This document shows, in pieces, positions 1 through 9,195 of a DNA stretch of 64,000 nt. Made by a program: the position numbers and the translations under genes. The stretch's first letter is position 1; each line of letters starts with the position of its first letter. Where the stretch lies: NCBI GenBank assembly GCA_002384685.1, contig DGAZ01000047.1:54762-118761 (forward strand). Direction: 5' to 3'. Origin of the DNA: Methylophilales bacterium UBA4017 (GTDB lineage Bacteria > Pseudomonadota > Gammaproteobacteria > Burkholderiales > Methylophilaceae). The notes below the pieces were generated by a model that was given only the letters and a program-made list of their open reading frames with translations, ran no database searches and was not told the DNA's origin.

Positions 1-498
1 GTCTCCAACCCCTGGTGTAGGGTCTCCAGGAAGCATCGTGAGTAAACGATCAAGATTATGCTTTGCATCCCAGTGCGTATTATTTAATTTTAATGACTGA
101 ACGTATGCTTTTTTCGCTTGGCGTAACAAATACTCAGCCTCGTCACGCACAGTCATACTGGTACCATTAATAATCAAACCACGCTTAAAAAATATGTTGC
201 CGATATTGTAATGTATTGCGGATTGCTGATCTTCATTGGCTTCATCCAGAAGATTATTAAAAAGTATCGTTGATTCCTTAAACATCTCTTTTGTAGCAAG
301 CCAATAAGCAATTGCAAAGCGCGATTCAAAGCTTCGAGAAAGCACTTCTGTAGAATCCCCAACAGCGACAGCTTTATTAAACTTTTTAATGCGATAAATA
401 TTTAAACTAGAATCTATTAAGAGATAGCTGCTTATGATTATTGCCACAATTGACAGGTAGGTTATTTTTTTTACCGTCATGAAGTTTTTTATTTTCAT
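1..498 (-). CDS. mxaK: MxaK-like protein, methanol dehydrogenase accessory (partial, 3' end outside window)
   Basis: The gene runs off the left edge, so only the first 166 codons are visible. The ATG at 498-496 overlaps the mxaC stop as ATGA, which implies translational coupling. The product starts with a short basic stretch, then one membrane segment (about residues 12-27). A soluble part follows with TPR-like helices, including an alanine- and leucine-rich stretch and an N-L-D-R-L-L motif near the cut. I call it MxaK from its size class, single anchor and position after mxaR-S-A-C. MxaK is a poorly understood periplasmic factor required for active methanol dehydrogenase in classical methylotrophs. 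The alternative is a generic TPR protein of a MoxR/BatABC-type operon. Confidence 0.7.
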   Translation of the reverse strand, partial: MKIKNFMTVKKITYLSIVAIIISSYLLIDSSLNIYRIKKFNKAVAVGDSTEVLSRSFESRFAIAYWLATKEMFKESTILFNNLLDEANEDQQSAIHYNIGNIFFKRGLIINGTSMTVRDEAEYLLRQAKKAYVQSLKLNNTHWDAKHNLDRLLTMLPGDPTPGVGD

Positions 499-1469
499 CT
501 TAATGATTTTACCTCAATAAATTTTAATATTAATAACATCAAACTTAAAAAAAGTGCACATAATAACAGTGGTAACGAGTAATTCTTCCCAGGGATTCTT
601 TGTGTATACATAATTGGTTTCTTTTCTTTTAAGCTGATATCTTTTATGGCGGTTTCAAGAGATTTTGGATCTTCTGCTTCATAAGCCTTAAAAGGTGATC
701 GGAATGTTTTAAAATAATCGTAGAGTTCAATTTGAGGAGGAGGTTGCTCCTCATCTCTTGGCACAAAATTTTTGTCAAAAATACTGATCCCTTTTTGTTG
801 TTTTAAAACTATCCAGTAAAGACCTATATCAAATCGATCAAACCAATCTCTTATTTTTTGTTGAGTATTAGCGTCTATTCTCCCGGCTCCATCAGATAGT
901 AAGATAATGGCTCTAGAACCTGAGTCAGCCACTTCATTAAAAAGTGCCGCACTACTGGTTAAACCAGCACCAATATTGGTTTGAAATAATGAATTGCCTG
1001 CAGTTGCTGACACAGCAGCTTTAATGGCTTCCTTATTTTCTGTAAGCGGTAAAACAAACATCGCTGAGTTACTAAAAGTTATTACTCCAACCATATCGTT
1101 GGTTCTAGACTCAAAAAAATCAATAATAAGACGACTTGCAGCAGCTGATTTTGTTTCACCCGCTTTTTCACTATCACCGGCGAAAGGCTCGTCCATTGAA
1201 GCACTCCTGTCTAGAACTAATCCAATTTGAGCGCCTTCTCCAACCTTATCTATAACTTTTTGATCAGAAAATGGTTGTGCAAGCACCAGTATTAAGAGGG
1301 CAATAATGAGTGAGCTTAATACCTTTAATAAAATCCCAACAATGATTGACAGGAGATCCAATGGAACCATGTCGTTCCATGAATAATTATTATTGCTAGA
1401 CTGAAAGAATATAAATGGAATAAATGTTAGTGGAAGAAAAAAAAGGACCCAGGCATTAAGAAAATTCAT
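495..1469 (-). CDS. mxaC: MxaC-like von Willebrand factor A membrane protein
   Basis: The 324-residue protein has two N-terminal membrane segments (about 5-22 and 38-65), a von Willebrand A domain and a C-terminal membrane segment (about 298-318). The metal-binding MIDAS motif D-R-S-A-S is at 87-91 and a later L-L-S-D-G-A completes it. This is the Aerotolerance/BatA-like layout of MxaC, one of the proteins needed to insert calcium into, or otherwise mature, methanol dehydrogenase. Its ATG shares a base with the mxaA stop (TAATG), and its stop overlaps the mxaK start. Naming it mxaC rather than batA rests mainly on the R-S-A-C-K order. Confidence 0.78.
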   Translation of the reverse strand: MNFLNAWVLFFLPLTFIPFIFFQSSNNNYSWNDMVPLDLLSIIVGILLKVLSSLIIALLILVLAQPFSDQKVIDKVGEGAQIGLVLDRSASMDEPFAGDSEKAGETKSAAASRLIIDFFESRTNDMVGVITFSNSAMFVLPLTENKEAIKAAVSATAGNSLFQTNIGAGLTSSAALFNEVADSGSRAIILLSDGAGRIDANTQQKIRDWFDRFDIGLYWIVLKQQKGISIFDKNFVPRDEEQPPPQIELYDYFKTFRSPFKAYEAEDPKSLETAIKDISLKEKKPIMYTQRIPGKNYSLPLLLCALFLSLMLLILKFIEVKSLR

Positions 1470-2461
1470 TAGCTACTCAATTTTTTTATATCTGATGGAT
1501 CTACTATGAGTTTTCTTTCACACATACGGCAATGCAAGGCAAATATTTTTAGCCAATCATAGGTCATAGAAATATTGTGCGTTTTAGTTTGCTCAAAAAA
1601 TACATCTCGAGATAAAGCAAAAAAGTTATCAATTTCTGAGTCAATATTTCTGAATGACGGGTTTTGCTGATACAAAACGTGTTTATTGTCGATAAACAAG
1701 GTTTGCCTGATAGTTTTGTCAAAGCTAGTATGAAGGGCTTTGATCAACAGCTCTATATTCTCATTAGAGGCTGAGGTTTTTTTAAATTTTTTATAAACAT
1801 GACTAAATAGCTTGTTTAGTTTTGGAACCCATGAGTATTTACTATATACATAAAGCAAAACGATTATAGAAAGGACAAGCGCAATCAATGCATAACGAAT
1901 CTTTTGATAAAATGATAAAGATTCAATAAAGAAAGGACCGCGGTAATCACTCATGTCATCTTCTACTTTAATCTGCCCAAAAACTGCAATAGGCGATACA
2001 GCAACCGTCAGCTCAGGAATACGGTATTTGTATACATTATCCGGATCAGCTGGATCCATAACTCTATAGTAATCAGCAGTAATAAATGCCGGTTTTGCTA
2101 CAACATTATTCGTAAATATTTGATATGTCAGGTTAATGGTGTAGGACGATGCTTCATTAGAGATTTTTTTTGTATAGTCAGATTTTACTAATGACATGCC
2201 AAGTAATTGCCCTCTATATCTTTTTTCATAGCCAACTATAGGAAGAGACTCTTCAACTAAATGAAAGGGCTTTTTAATTGTAATATTAATTTGTCGGGTA
2301 ATGGTATCTCCGACCGTAAAACCAACTTTTTGCTCAGGATCTATGATAGTCAGATCGATATACTTTGGGTCGATATCAGGAAATTTTTTGGGGTCTTCAA
2401 ATGCACTGAGCCCGTTATTAAATGAGAATAGAAATAAAATTGTGAGCAGATATTTATGCAT
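1469..2461 (-). CDS. mxaA: MxaA-like periplasmic/membrane protein
   Basis: I start the gene at the ATG at 2461-2459, giving 330 residues with a clear signal peptide (M-H-K-Y-L-L..., predicted cut after L-S-A near residue 20). A longer reading would place 25 polar residues before the signal peptide, deep inside mxaS. After an extracytoplasmic beta-rich domain there is one membrane helix (about 190-208) and a cytoplasmic tail. The fold and place between mxaS and mxaC match MxaA, implicated in calcium incorporation into methanol dehydrogenase. The start overlaps the mxaS stop by 8 bp. The sequence has few sharp motifs, so the assignment leans on context. Confidence 0.72.
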   Translation of the reverse strand: MHKYLLTILFLFSFNNGLSAFEDPKKFPDIDPKYIDLTIIDPEQKVGFTVGDTITRQINITIKKPFHLVEESLPIVGYEKRYRGQLLGMSLVKSDYTKKISNEASSYTINLTYQIFTNNVVAKPAFITADYYRVMDPADPDNVYKYRIPELTVAVSPIAVFGQIKVEDDMSDYRGPFFIESLSFYQKIRYALIALVLSIIVLLYVYSKYSWVPKLNKLFSHVYKKFKKTSASNENIELLIKALHTSFDKTIRQTLFIDNKHVLYQQNPSFRNIDSEIDNFFALSRDVFFEQTKTHNISMTYDWLKIFALHCRMCERKLIVDPSDIKKLSS

Positions 2462-3314
2462 GAAAGTACTCATTAAAGTATTGAGACATGGCAAAGGTAT
2501 CGAACTCTTCTCCCACGAAAAAAGGTGGGCTGTCATGCTTAAGAAAAACTTCCTCTAATTCAGCTTTCCTATTCTTGAAGCTGTTTTTAATTTTTTCTAA
2601 CATATTACCCCTAAGAAATATTGTTTGCTCTTGGCCAGATTCTGGGTCGTTTATAGTGATAACTCCAAACTTAGGAAGGCCTTCATATTCACTTTTATTC
2701 CATAGGATGATGGGAATTACACGATGCTTTCTTAAATGTCCCAGTGCGGAGCTAATATCATCAATAGGCATATGAAAGTCTGATATGAGAAAGATTAAGG
2801 TCTGATCTTTAGGAACATATTCATATAAATCCCTAATTCCATGATGACCTGCACTTTTTGCATGATAACTAGCTAGTCTTTTAATTAATTCTTCTGTTCT
2901 GTGGGGTCTGTAGGATAAAGAGGATACCCAGCTTGAATCAATTTTATCATTAAAACCAATAAACCCTATTGCATCACTCTTGGCCATTACTGAATGAGTT
3001 ATGATTGAGGCGATCTCGGAGGCAAACTTATGCTTAGATTTATCCCCACCAAAATTCATACTTGCTGAAAGGTCACTAGCAATAATGACTGGTGTGGCAC
3101 TTCTTTGGTTAAATATTCTGACCTGAATTTGCTCAAAAGGATCACGGATTGTCTGTCTTATATCAATTCTTCTGGGATCAGGGTAGTCAATTATTGTTGC
3201 ATGACCTGCAAATTCAATACCCATCCCACGCTGATCACTTTTATGCTGTCCTGGATGATAGCCTCTTGACTTCCAGTTTATATGGTAATCAAAAGTGTCG
3301 TTTAGGAATTCCAT
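2454..3314 (-). CDS. mxaS: MxaS-like DUF58 protein
   Basis: This 286-residue cytosolic protein belongs to the DUF58 family, a von Willebrand-like fold that partners MoxR ATPases. The MIDAS-type motif D-L-S-A-S sits at about 81-85, and L-I-S-D-F-H follows in the second half. In methylotrophs MxaS is encoded directly after mxaR and is needed for methanol dehydrogenase activity. Its ATG lies 4 nt after the mxaR stop and no good Shine-Dalgarno is visible, so translation is probably coupled to mxaR. Confidence 0.8.
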   Translation of the reverse strand: MEFLNDTFDYHINWKSRGYHPGQHKSDQRGMGIEFAGHATIIDYPDPRRIDIRQTIRDPFEQIQVRIFNQRSATPVIIASDLSASMNFGGDKSKHKFASEIASIITHSVMAKSDAIGFIGFNDKIDSSWVSSLSYRPHRTEELIKRLASYHAKSAGHHGIRDLYEYVPKDQTLIFLISDFHMPIDDISSALGHLRKHRVIPIILWNKSEYEGLPKFGVITINDPESGQEQTIFLRGNMLEKIKNSFKNRKAELEEVFLKHDSPPFFVGEEFDTFAMSQYFNEYFHA

Positions 3315-3318
3315 GAAA

Positions 3319-4335
3319 TTAAGGAGCGCTTACCTTGTTTAAAATTTCATGCGTAAGCTCGTTAGCAATTTCTGTTCTTTTTAATTCATAAATTGGGTTA
3401 AAAACTAACCTATGCGCAATAGTTTCATGAAAGACCGCATGAATATCTTCTGGAATCACAGCGGTTCGATTATTTAGCCATGCATTCACACGTGCACATT
3501 TCATCATCATACTAATTCCTCTAGGACTTGCCCCTGAAATAATCAGTCTATTGATATCTACGCCACTAATTTTGATATCAAATAATTCGGGATTTTTGGT
3601 TGATTTCCATAAATTAAGAGCGTAGGACTTAAGCTTTGCTGAAGCACCAACGTTTGCTTGAATGTCATCTGAAAGTGCATTTAATTTATCAAACTTAAGA
3701 AGATCGGATGACGCACCCTCAACCAATTTATCTGCATCATGAAATTTGGTATCAAAAACAAGACTCGTCATGATTTCATCTTGCTGTGGAATAACGATAG
3801 GTATTTCCATCATAAATCGATCCCTTGCTGCCGATGGAATTTCAAAGGTTTCTTCCTTTTCAACCTGATTTCGGTCAGCAAAAACAATGAGATGGGGAAA
3901 TTTAAATTCTTTGTTGAATGCTGAGAGCGTCCTTTCGGCCATAATTCTCAAAAGCAGTGAATGCACCTGCGGTCGCGCTCGATTAATTTCGTTAAAGAAG
4001 AAAATTGAAAGATCTTCCCCTGATTTTAATACCGGACCATTGCTAACATGGGGTTTACCGTCTTCCCCAAGATAGGTGTGGTAGATCAGGTCATTAGGCA
4101 TTAAATCAATAGTACCCTCGATTCGTTCATAACCTCCGCCTATGGACCTGGCAAATGCTTTAAGCAAGGTTGTTTTACCAACACCGACATCACCCTCTAG
4201 CAGCACATGGCCTCTGGCAAAAATAGCAGTTGTTATAAGCCTTATAGGATCTTCTTGTCCTACAACAACTTTATTAATTTCACTCTCTAATTTCAGAGCA
4301 AGTTTTCGCCATTCGGCCAGATTTTGGTCACTCAT
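3319..4335 (-). CDS. mxaR: MoxR-family AAA+ ATPase, methanol dehydrogenase maturation
   Basis: MoxR-type AAA+ ATPase of 338 residues. Walker A (G-D-V-G-V-G-K-T) is at 48-55 and a Walker B-like F-F-F-N-E at 112-116, with the conserved N-R-A-R-P-Q stretch following. In mxa clusters MxaR is thought to act as a chaperone with the vWA/DUF58 proteins to activate methanol dehydrogenase. The ATG at 4335 has AGGAA about 10 nt upstream. It is the first gene of the minus-strand operon and is divergent from fabA. The genes usually upstream of mxaR (mxaF, J, G, I) are not here. A generic MoxR is possible, but the five-gene order favours mxaR. Confidence 0.82.
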   Translation of the reverse strand: MSDQNLAEWRKLALKLESEINKVVVGQEDPIRLITTAIFARGHVLLEGDVGVGKTTLLKAFARSIGGGYERIEGTIDLMPNDLIYHTYLGEDGKPHVSNGPVLKSGEDLSIFFFNEINRARPQVHSLLLRIMAERTLSAFNKEFKFPHLIVFADRNQVEKEETFEIPSAARDRFMMEIPIVIPQQDEIMTSLVFDTKFHDADKLVEGASSDLLKFDKLNALSDDIQANVGASAKLKSYALNLWKSTKNPELFDIKISGVDINRLIISGASPRGISMMMKCARVNAWLNNRTAVIPEDIHAVFHETIAHRLVFNPIYELKRTEIANELTHEILNKVSAP

Positions 4336-4440
4336 TGTGATATATTCCTAGTTAATTGAGTCAGGATTATTGAAAATATACTATAACTGAACCATGCTTC
4401 GAAAGTAAACAAATTAATCTAGAGAATAAATTATATTTAT

Positions 4441-4953
4441 ATGAAAAAAAATAGCTACACCAAAGAAGAGCTTATCGCTTGCGGACGTGGCGAGTTGTTT
4501 GGCAAAGATAATGCACAACTCCCTCTACCTCCAATGCTTATGTTTGATCGCATCACAAAAGTTAGCGATGACGGTGGGACTTATAATAATGGCCAGATTA
4601 TTGCCGAAATGGATATTACTAAGGATCTATGGTTCTTTCAGTGTCATTTTGAGGGAGACCCAGTTATGCCTGGATGCCTTGGATTAGATGCTATGTGGCA
4701 GCTTCTTGGATTTTATTTAGGATGGAAAGGAGGTCCTGGCAAAGGGCGTGCCCTAGGATCAGGAGAGGTAAAATTTACCGGACAGGTTCTACCTACTGCA
4801 AAAAAAATTACTTATACTATCAACCTTAAGCGATTAATTATGCGAAGATTGGTTATGGGCATTGCAGACGCCACTATGGAAGTTGATGGAAGATTGATTT
4901 ATCAAGCCACGGATCTTAAGGTGGGGTTATTTACAAGAACTGATAACTTTTAA
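4441..4953 (+). CDS. fabA: 3-hydroxydecanoyl-ACP dehydratase/isomerase FabA
   Basis: FabA dehydrates 3-hydroxyacyl-ACP and isomerises trans-2 to cis-3 decenoyl-ACP, the branch point to unsaturated fatty acids. The 170 residues match the usual size (about 171). The catalytic pair is visible as H69 in C-H-F-E-G-D and D83 in L-G-L-D-A-M. The gene is 12 nt upstream of fabB, the classic anaerobic unsaturated-fatty-acid pair. It is divergent from mxaR across 105 bp; no strong ribosome site was recognised before the ATG. Confidence 0.97.
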   Translation: MKKNSYTKEELIACGRGELFGKDNAQLPLPPMLMFDRITKVSDDGGTYNNGQIIAEMDITKDLWFFQCHFEGDPVMPGCLGLDAMWQLLGFYLGWKGGPGKGRALGSGEVKFTGQVLPTAKKITYTINLKRLIMRRLVMGIADATMEVDGRLIYQATDLKVGLFTRTDNF

Positions 4954-4965
4954 AGGAATATCTAA

Positions 4966-6195
4966 TTGAGAAGAGTTGTTGTTACTGGAATAGGCATTGT
5001 TTCAAGTCTTGGTAATAATGTGCAGGAAGTTGAAAAAAGCTTGCGGGACTCAAAGTCTGGCATTACCTTTCAGCCTGAATATGAGGAGCATGGACTAAGA
5101 TCGCAGGTTGCAGGTTCAATTAATATTGACGTTGATCAATTAATAGATAGAAAATTACTGCGCTTTATGGCTAAAGGACATGCCTACGCATGGATAGCTA
5201 TGCAGGAAGCTATCGCTGATTCAAAGCTAGATGAAGACCAAGTTTCCAACTTTAGAACGGGTATCATTGTTGGTGCTGGAGGGACCTCTACTGAATCTAT
5301 GCTTCAAGGTACCGAAACATTAAAGGAGAAGGGGATACGTCGTGTCGGCCCTTACATGGTAACCAAAACTATGTCCAACGGGGTTGCTGCCTGCCTTGCC
5401 ACAGGAGCTAAAATCAAAGGAATAAATTATTCAATTACCTCAGCCTGTTCGACTAGCGCACATTGCATAGGAAACGCTTATGAGCTTATTCAGATGGGAA
5501 AACAGGATGTAATGTTTGCTGGTGGTGCTGAAGAAGAGCATTGGACTATGAGTTATCTTTTCGACGCAATGGGGGCGATGTCTTCTAAATTTAACGATCA
5601 ACCAGAAAAGGCTTCTCGAACATTTGATACATCTAGAGATGGATTTGTAATTTCTGGCGGGGGAAGTGTTTTGGTGTTGGAAGAGTATGAGCATGCAGTT
5701 CAAAGAGGGGCTAAAATATATGCTGAAATAGTTGGTTATGGGGCAACATCAGACGGCCATGACATGGTAGCTCCTAGCGGAGAAGGGGCTCAGCGTTGTA
5801 TGGAGATAGCTTTGAAGGAAAAAGACACCTCTAATGTGGACTACATCAACACACATGGAACGAGCACACCGGTAGGTGACTCAGTAGAACTGGAGGCAAT
5901 TAAAAAAGTTTTTGGAGGCGGAAAATACGGGCCAATTCCATCAATTGCTTCAACAAAATCATTATCCGGTCATGCATTGGGTGCTGCTGGATCTAATGAA
6001 GCTATATTTAGCCTCATTATGATGAATAATGGGTTCTTAACACCCTCAATGAATATTGACGAACTTGATCCTGCTGCAGAAGGACTTCCGATCTTGCTTA
6101 AGAAAGAAGAGCGAATCATTCGGACAGCAATGTCAAATAGCTTTGGTTTTGGTGGCGTTAATGCGTCAATTGTATTTTCTAAAGAGAATTTATAA
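4966..6195 (+). CDS. fabB: 3-oxoacyl-ACP synthase I FabB
   Basis: Condensing enzyme that elongates the cis-unsaturated acyl-ACP made by FabA. It has 409 residues with the Cys-His-His triad: C161 in T-S-A-C-S-T, H297 in N-T-H-G-T-S-T and H336 in S-G-H-A-L-G-A. The start is a TTG at 4966 with an AAAGGA ribosome site upstream; no ATG would keep the conserved R-R-V-V-V-T-G-I-G start. The stop is back-to-back with the stop of the convergent Mth938-like gene (shared TTATAA). Confidence 0.96.
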   Translation: MRRVVVTGIGIVSSLGNNVQEVEKSLRDSKSGITFQPEYEEHGLRSQVAGSINIDVDQLIDRKLLRFMAKGHAYAWIAMQEAIADSKLDEDQVSNFRTGIIVGAGGTSTESMLQGTETLKEKGIRRVGPYMVTKTMSNGVAACLATGAKIKGINYSITSACSTSAHCIGNAYELIQMGKQDVMFAGGAEEEHWTMSYLFDAMGAMSSKFNDQPEKASRTFDTSRDGFVISGGGSVLVLEEYEHAVQRGAKIYAEIVGYGATSDGHDMVAPSGEGAQRCMEIALKEKDTSNVDYINTHGTSTPVGDSVELEAIKKVFGGGKYGPIPSIASTKSLSGHALGAAGSNEAIFSLIMMNNGFLTPSMNIDELDPAAEGLPILLKKEERIIRTAMSNSFGFGGVNASIVFSKENL

Positions 6196-6564
6196 CGATA
6201 ATAAAATAATTAGCACTGCTTTTCGCTGCTCAGAAATAAGTATATTAAAGGTCCTGCATCCGGCTGGTAAGCTCATTAGTTCTACAGAAACATTTCTTTT
6301 GTTAAATAACGCGATTTGCTCTTGAGTTAAATTATGCTTATTGTCATGCATACCAATTAATACAATTTCTGGATCATACTTAAAAACCTCATCTAAATTA
6401 GATGAAAAAAGATCATCGATAGACTTGTAGTGAAGATTATCAATAATGTTATCCGGAAATAAAATGGCACTGGAGGTAATTTTTTTTTCGTGCACAGTTA
6501 CGGATTGCTCATCATACGCTCTGATGAGATTAATTTTATCTGAATGTATTTCATGAAATTTCAT
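6190..6564 (-). CDS. Mth938-like domain protein (DUF498/Xcc1710 type)
   Basis: A 124-residue protein of the Mth938-like family. Typical features are the N-terminal H-E-x-H-S-D-K-I-N-x-I-R-A-Y-D stretch, a central P-E-I-V-L-I-G segment and C-terminal [11 protein letters not shown]. No enzymatic activity is established for bacterial members; related mammalian proteins have assembly or regulatory roles. It is divergent from the AlaA-type aminotransferase, a pairing I recall as common in betaproteobacteria. Its stop abuts that of fabB. Confidence 0.88.
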   Translation of the reverse strand: MKFHEIHSDKINLIRAYDEQSVTVHEKKITSSAILFPDNIIDNLHYKSIDDLFSSNLDEVFKYDPEIVLIGMHDNKHNLTQEQIALFNKRNVSVELMSLPAGCRTFNILISEQRKAVLIILLSL

Positions 6565-6650
6565 GTATCTAGACGCATTTTTTTGATTGGTTTCATTGGC
6601 TAAATTCTAATAGAAAGGTAAGATAACACCTAATTCTGACATCAATTTTA

Positions 6651-7880
6651 TTGGCAAAAATTTTGACAAAAGTTCTTAAATCGAAAAAACTAGATAACGT
6701 CTGCTACGACATTAGGGGACCAGTTCTTGCGCACGCAAAAAAGATGGAGGATGACGGTCATCGAATCATTAAGCTAAATATAGGCAACCCTGCTGCATTT
6801 GGTTTTGATGCCCCTGACGAGATAACTCAGGATGTCATAAGAAATATGTCTCGCGCTTCTGGCTACACAGAAAGCCATGGTTTTTTTGAACCTAGAAAAG
6901 CAATTATGCATTACACCCAACAAAAAAATATTAAGAATGTGGATGTAGACGATATTATCATTGGCAATGGTGTGTCTGAGCTAATCGTGATGGCAATGCA
7001 GGGCCTCATAAACAATGATGATGAGGTATTAATTCCTAAGCCGGATTATCCTCTGTGGACAGCAGCAGTAACACTTGCAGGTGGCAACCCAGTTCATTAT
7101 GTTTGTGATGAAGGTGCAGGTTGGTTTCCTGACATCAAGGATATAGAGTCAAAAATCACGGAAAAAACACGCGGCATTGTGATTATCAATCCCAATAATC
7201 CCACTGGAGCCTTATATAGTGACGATTTGCTGAAAGAGGTAGTTGAAATCGCACGAAAAAATAAGCTAATCATTTTCGCCGATGAAATTTACGATAAAGT
7301 CCTGTATGACGGCAATACTCATACATCTATCGCCTCATTAGCGGACGACGTTTTATTTATTTCGCTGAATGGTTTGTCTAAGAATTATAGAGCCTGTGGT
7401 TACAGAGCTGGATGGCTTGTGGTTTCTGGCGACAAAGAGGGAGGAAGAGATTATTTAGAGGGATTAAATATGTTAGCCTCTATGCGGCTATGTGCAAATG
7501 TTCCTGGGCAGCTTGCTATCCAAACGGCACTAGGAGGGTACCAAAGTATAAATGATCTTGTGGCTCCTTCTGGAAGACTATTCAAACAAAGAGAGCTTGC
7601 ATATGACTTACTTACCTCAATCGAAGGGGTAAGCTGTGTAAAGCCGAAGGCTGCAATGTATTTGTTTCCAAAGTTAGACCCCAAGTTATACGTAATCGAG
7701 GATGACCAAAAATTCATATTAGATATACTTGTTGAGAAGAAAGTCCTTTTAGTTCAAGGCTCAGGATTTAACTGGCATGACAATAATCATCTTAGGTTGG
7801 TTTTTTTGCCTAATGAAGATGAGCTTAAAATTGCTATTCAGCGCATAGCGGAATATTTAGATAACTTTAGAAAGAGATAA
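6651..7880 (+). CDS. PLP aminotransferase, AlaA-like (glutamate-pyruvate type)
   Basis: Fold-type I aminotransferase of 409 residues, subgroup I-alpha. It shows the opening S-K-K-L-D-N-V-x-Y-D-I-R-G-P-V found in AlaA, N-P-N-N-P-T-G before the cofactor site, and the PLP lysine in G-L-S-K-N-Y-R. AlaA makes alanine from pyruvate and glutamate. The place just upstream of hom and thrC is typical for betaproteobacteria. The start is taken as TTG at 6651 with no recognisable Shine-Dalgarno; a second TTG lies 12 nt downstream, so the first four residues are uncertain. Confidence 0.88.
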   Translation: MAKILTKVLKSKKLDNVCYDIRGPVLAHAKKMEDDGHRIIKLNIGNPAAFGFDAPDEITQDVIRNMSRASGYTESHGFFEPRKAIMHYTQQKNIKNVDVDDIIIGNGVSELIVMAMQGLINNDDEVLIPKPDYPLWTAAVTLAGGNPVHYVCDEGAGWFPDIKDIESKITEKTRGIVIINPNNPTGALYSDDLLKEVVEIARKNKLIIFADEIYDKVLYDGNTHTSIASLADDVLFISLNGLSKNYRACGYRAGWLVVSGDKEGGRDYLEGLNMLASMRLCANVPGQLAIQTALGGYQSINDLVAPSGRLFKQRELAYDLLTSIEGVSCVKPKAAMYLFPKLDPKLYVIEDDQKFILDILVEKKVLLVQGSGFNWHDNNHLRLVFLPNEDELKIAIQRIAEYLDNFRKR

Positions 7881-7883
7881 ACA

Positions 7884-9185
7884 ATGAATGTAGGGTTAAT
7901 TGGTATAGGCACAGTCGGTGGTGGTACTTACAAAGTGCTCACAGAAAATTTTCAGGAAATTTTGCATAAAACCGGCATTGAAATCAAGGTTGCTATGGTT
8001 GCTGATAAAGATATTGATTTGGCTGAAAAAATAGTAAGTTCAGCGATACCAATTGTTGGTGACGCTTTTGAGCTTGTTGAAAGCAAAGAGATTGATCTTG
8101 TTGTCGAGTTAATTGGTGGCACAGGCATTGCAAAAGACTTGGTGAAGCAGGCATTACTTAATGGAAAGCATGTCGTAACGGCAAACAAAGCATTGATAGC
8201 TATGCATGGTGAGGAATTATTCGCAGTTGCTGAAGATAATAATGTGCAGCTTGCTTATGAAGCTGCAGTGGCCGGAGGCATTCCAATTATTAAAGCCCTA
8301 AGAGAAGGTTTGGCAGCAAATAAGATCGAATGGATTGCAGGCATCGTAAACGGTACAACGAATTATATTCTGACGGAAATGAAGGAAAACAATCTATCAT
8401 TTGATGTCGCTCTAAAGCAAGCCCAGGAATTAGGCTTTGCAGAAGCAGACCCAACCTTTGATATTGAGGGGGTTGATGCCGCTCACAAGATAACTATTAT
8501 GGCTTCTATAGCATTTGGTATACCAATTAATTTTGATGCAGTCTTTGTAGAAGGTATAAGCAATTTAAATCAAAAAGATATTACTTATGCAGAGGAACTT
8601 GGATACAGAATTAAGCTTTTAGCAATTGCCAAGTCGGACCAAGAGTCAGTTGAAATAAGAGTCCACCCAACACTTATTCCTGAAGCAAGGTTAGTGGCGA
8701 ATGTAAGCGGACCAATGAATGCCGTTTTGGTAAAAGGAAATATGGTCGGACCAACACTTTATTATGGAGCTGGAGCTGGGGCAGAACCAACGGCTAGTGC
8801 GGTTGTTGCAGATATTATCGATATTGCAAGGCAATCACAGTTGTCGACAAAAAAACTGATCCCATCATTAGGTTTTATGCCTAATAAAATTAAACAGAAA
8901 AAACTTTTAGCAATTGAGGATGTGTGGTCAGAATTTTACCTAAGACTTACCATGGCAAATAAGGCTGGGTTATTGGCAAAAATAACAAATATCTTTGCAA
9001 GCCATGACATATCAATTGACGCTATGATTCATAAAGAAGTTCAGGAAACAAACCAAGATCCTGATATATTTTTAGTTACATCAAAAGTCCAAGAATCTCA
9101 AATTAATCAAGTGATTAAAGCAATTGAATCCTTACCAGAAAATAAAGATAAAATTATTAAATTAAGAATTGAAGAACTAAAATAA
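7884..9185 (+). CDS. hom: Homoserine dehydrogenase with C-terminal ACT domain
   Basis: Reduces aspartate semialdehyde to homoserine, the shared precursor of threonine and methionine. The 433-residue monofunctional form has an N-terminal Rossmann motif (G-I-G-T-V-G-G-G), the catalytic region A-G-G-I-P-I-I-K and N-G-T-T-N-Y-I-L, and an ACT domain from about residue 350 that usually mediates threonine feedback. It lies 3 nt after the aminotransferase and 10 nt before thrC, so the three are likely one operon. Confidence 0.97.
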   Translation: MNVGLIGIGTVGGGTYKVLTENFQEILHKTGIEIKVAMVADKDIDLAEKIVSSAIPIVGDAFELVESKEIDLVVELIGGTGIAKDLVKQALLNGKHVVTANKALIAMHGEELFAVAEDNNVQLAYEAAVAGGIPIIKALREGLAANKIEWIAGIVNGTTNYILTEMKENNLSFDVALKQAQELGFAEADPTFDIEGVDAAHKITIMASIAFGIPINFDAVFVEGISNLNQKDITYAEELGYRIKLLAIAKSDQESVEIRVHPTLIPEARLVANVSGPMNAVLVKGNMVGPTLYYGAGAGAEPTASAVVADIIDIARQSQLSTKKLIPSLGFMPNKIKQKKLLAIEDVWSEFYLRLTMANKAGLLAKITNIFASHDISIDAMIHKEVQETNQDPDIFLVTSKVQESQINQVIKAIESLPENKDKIIKLRIEELK

Positions 9186-9195
9186 ATAGGAAAGT

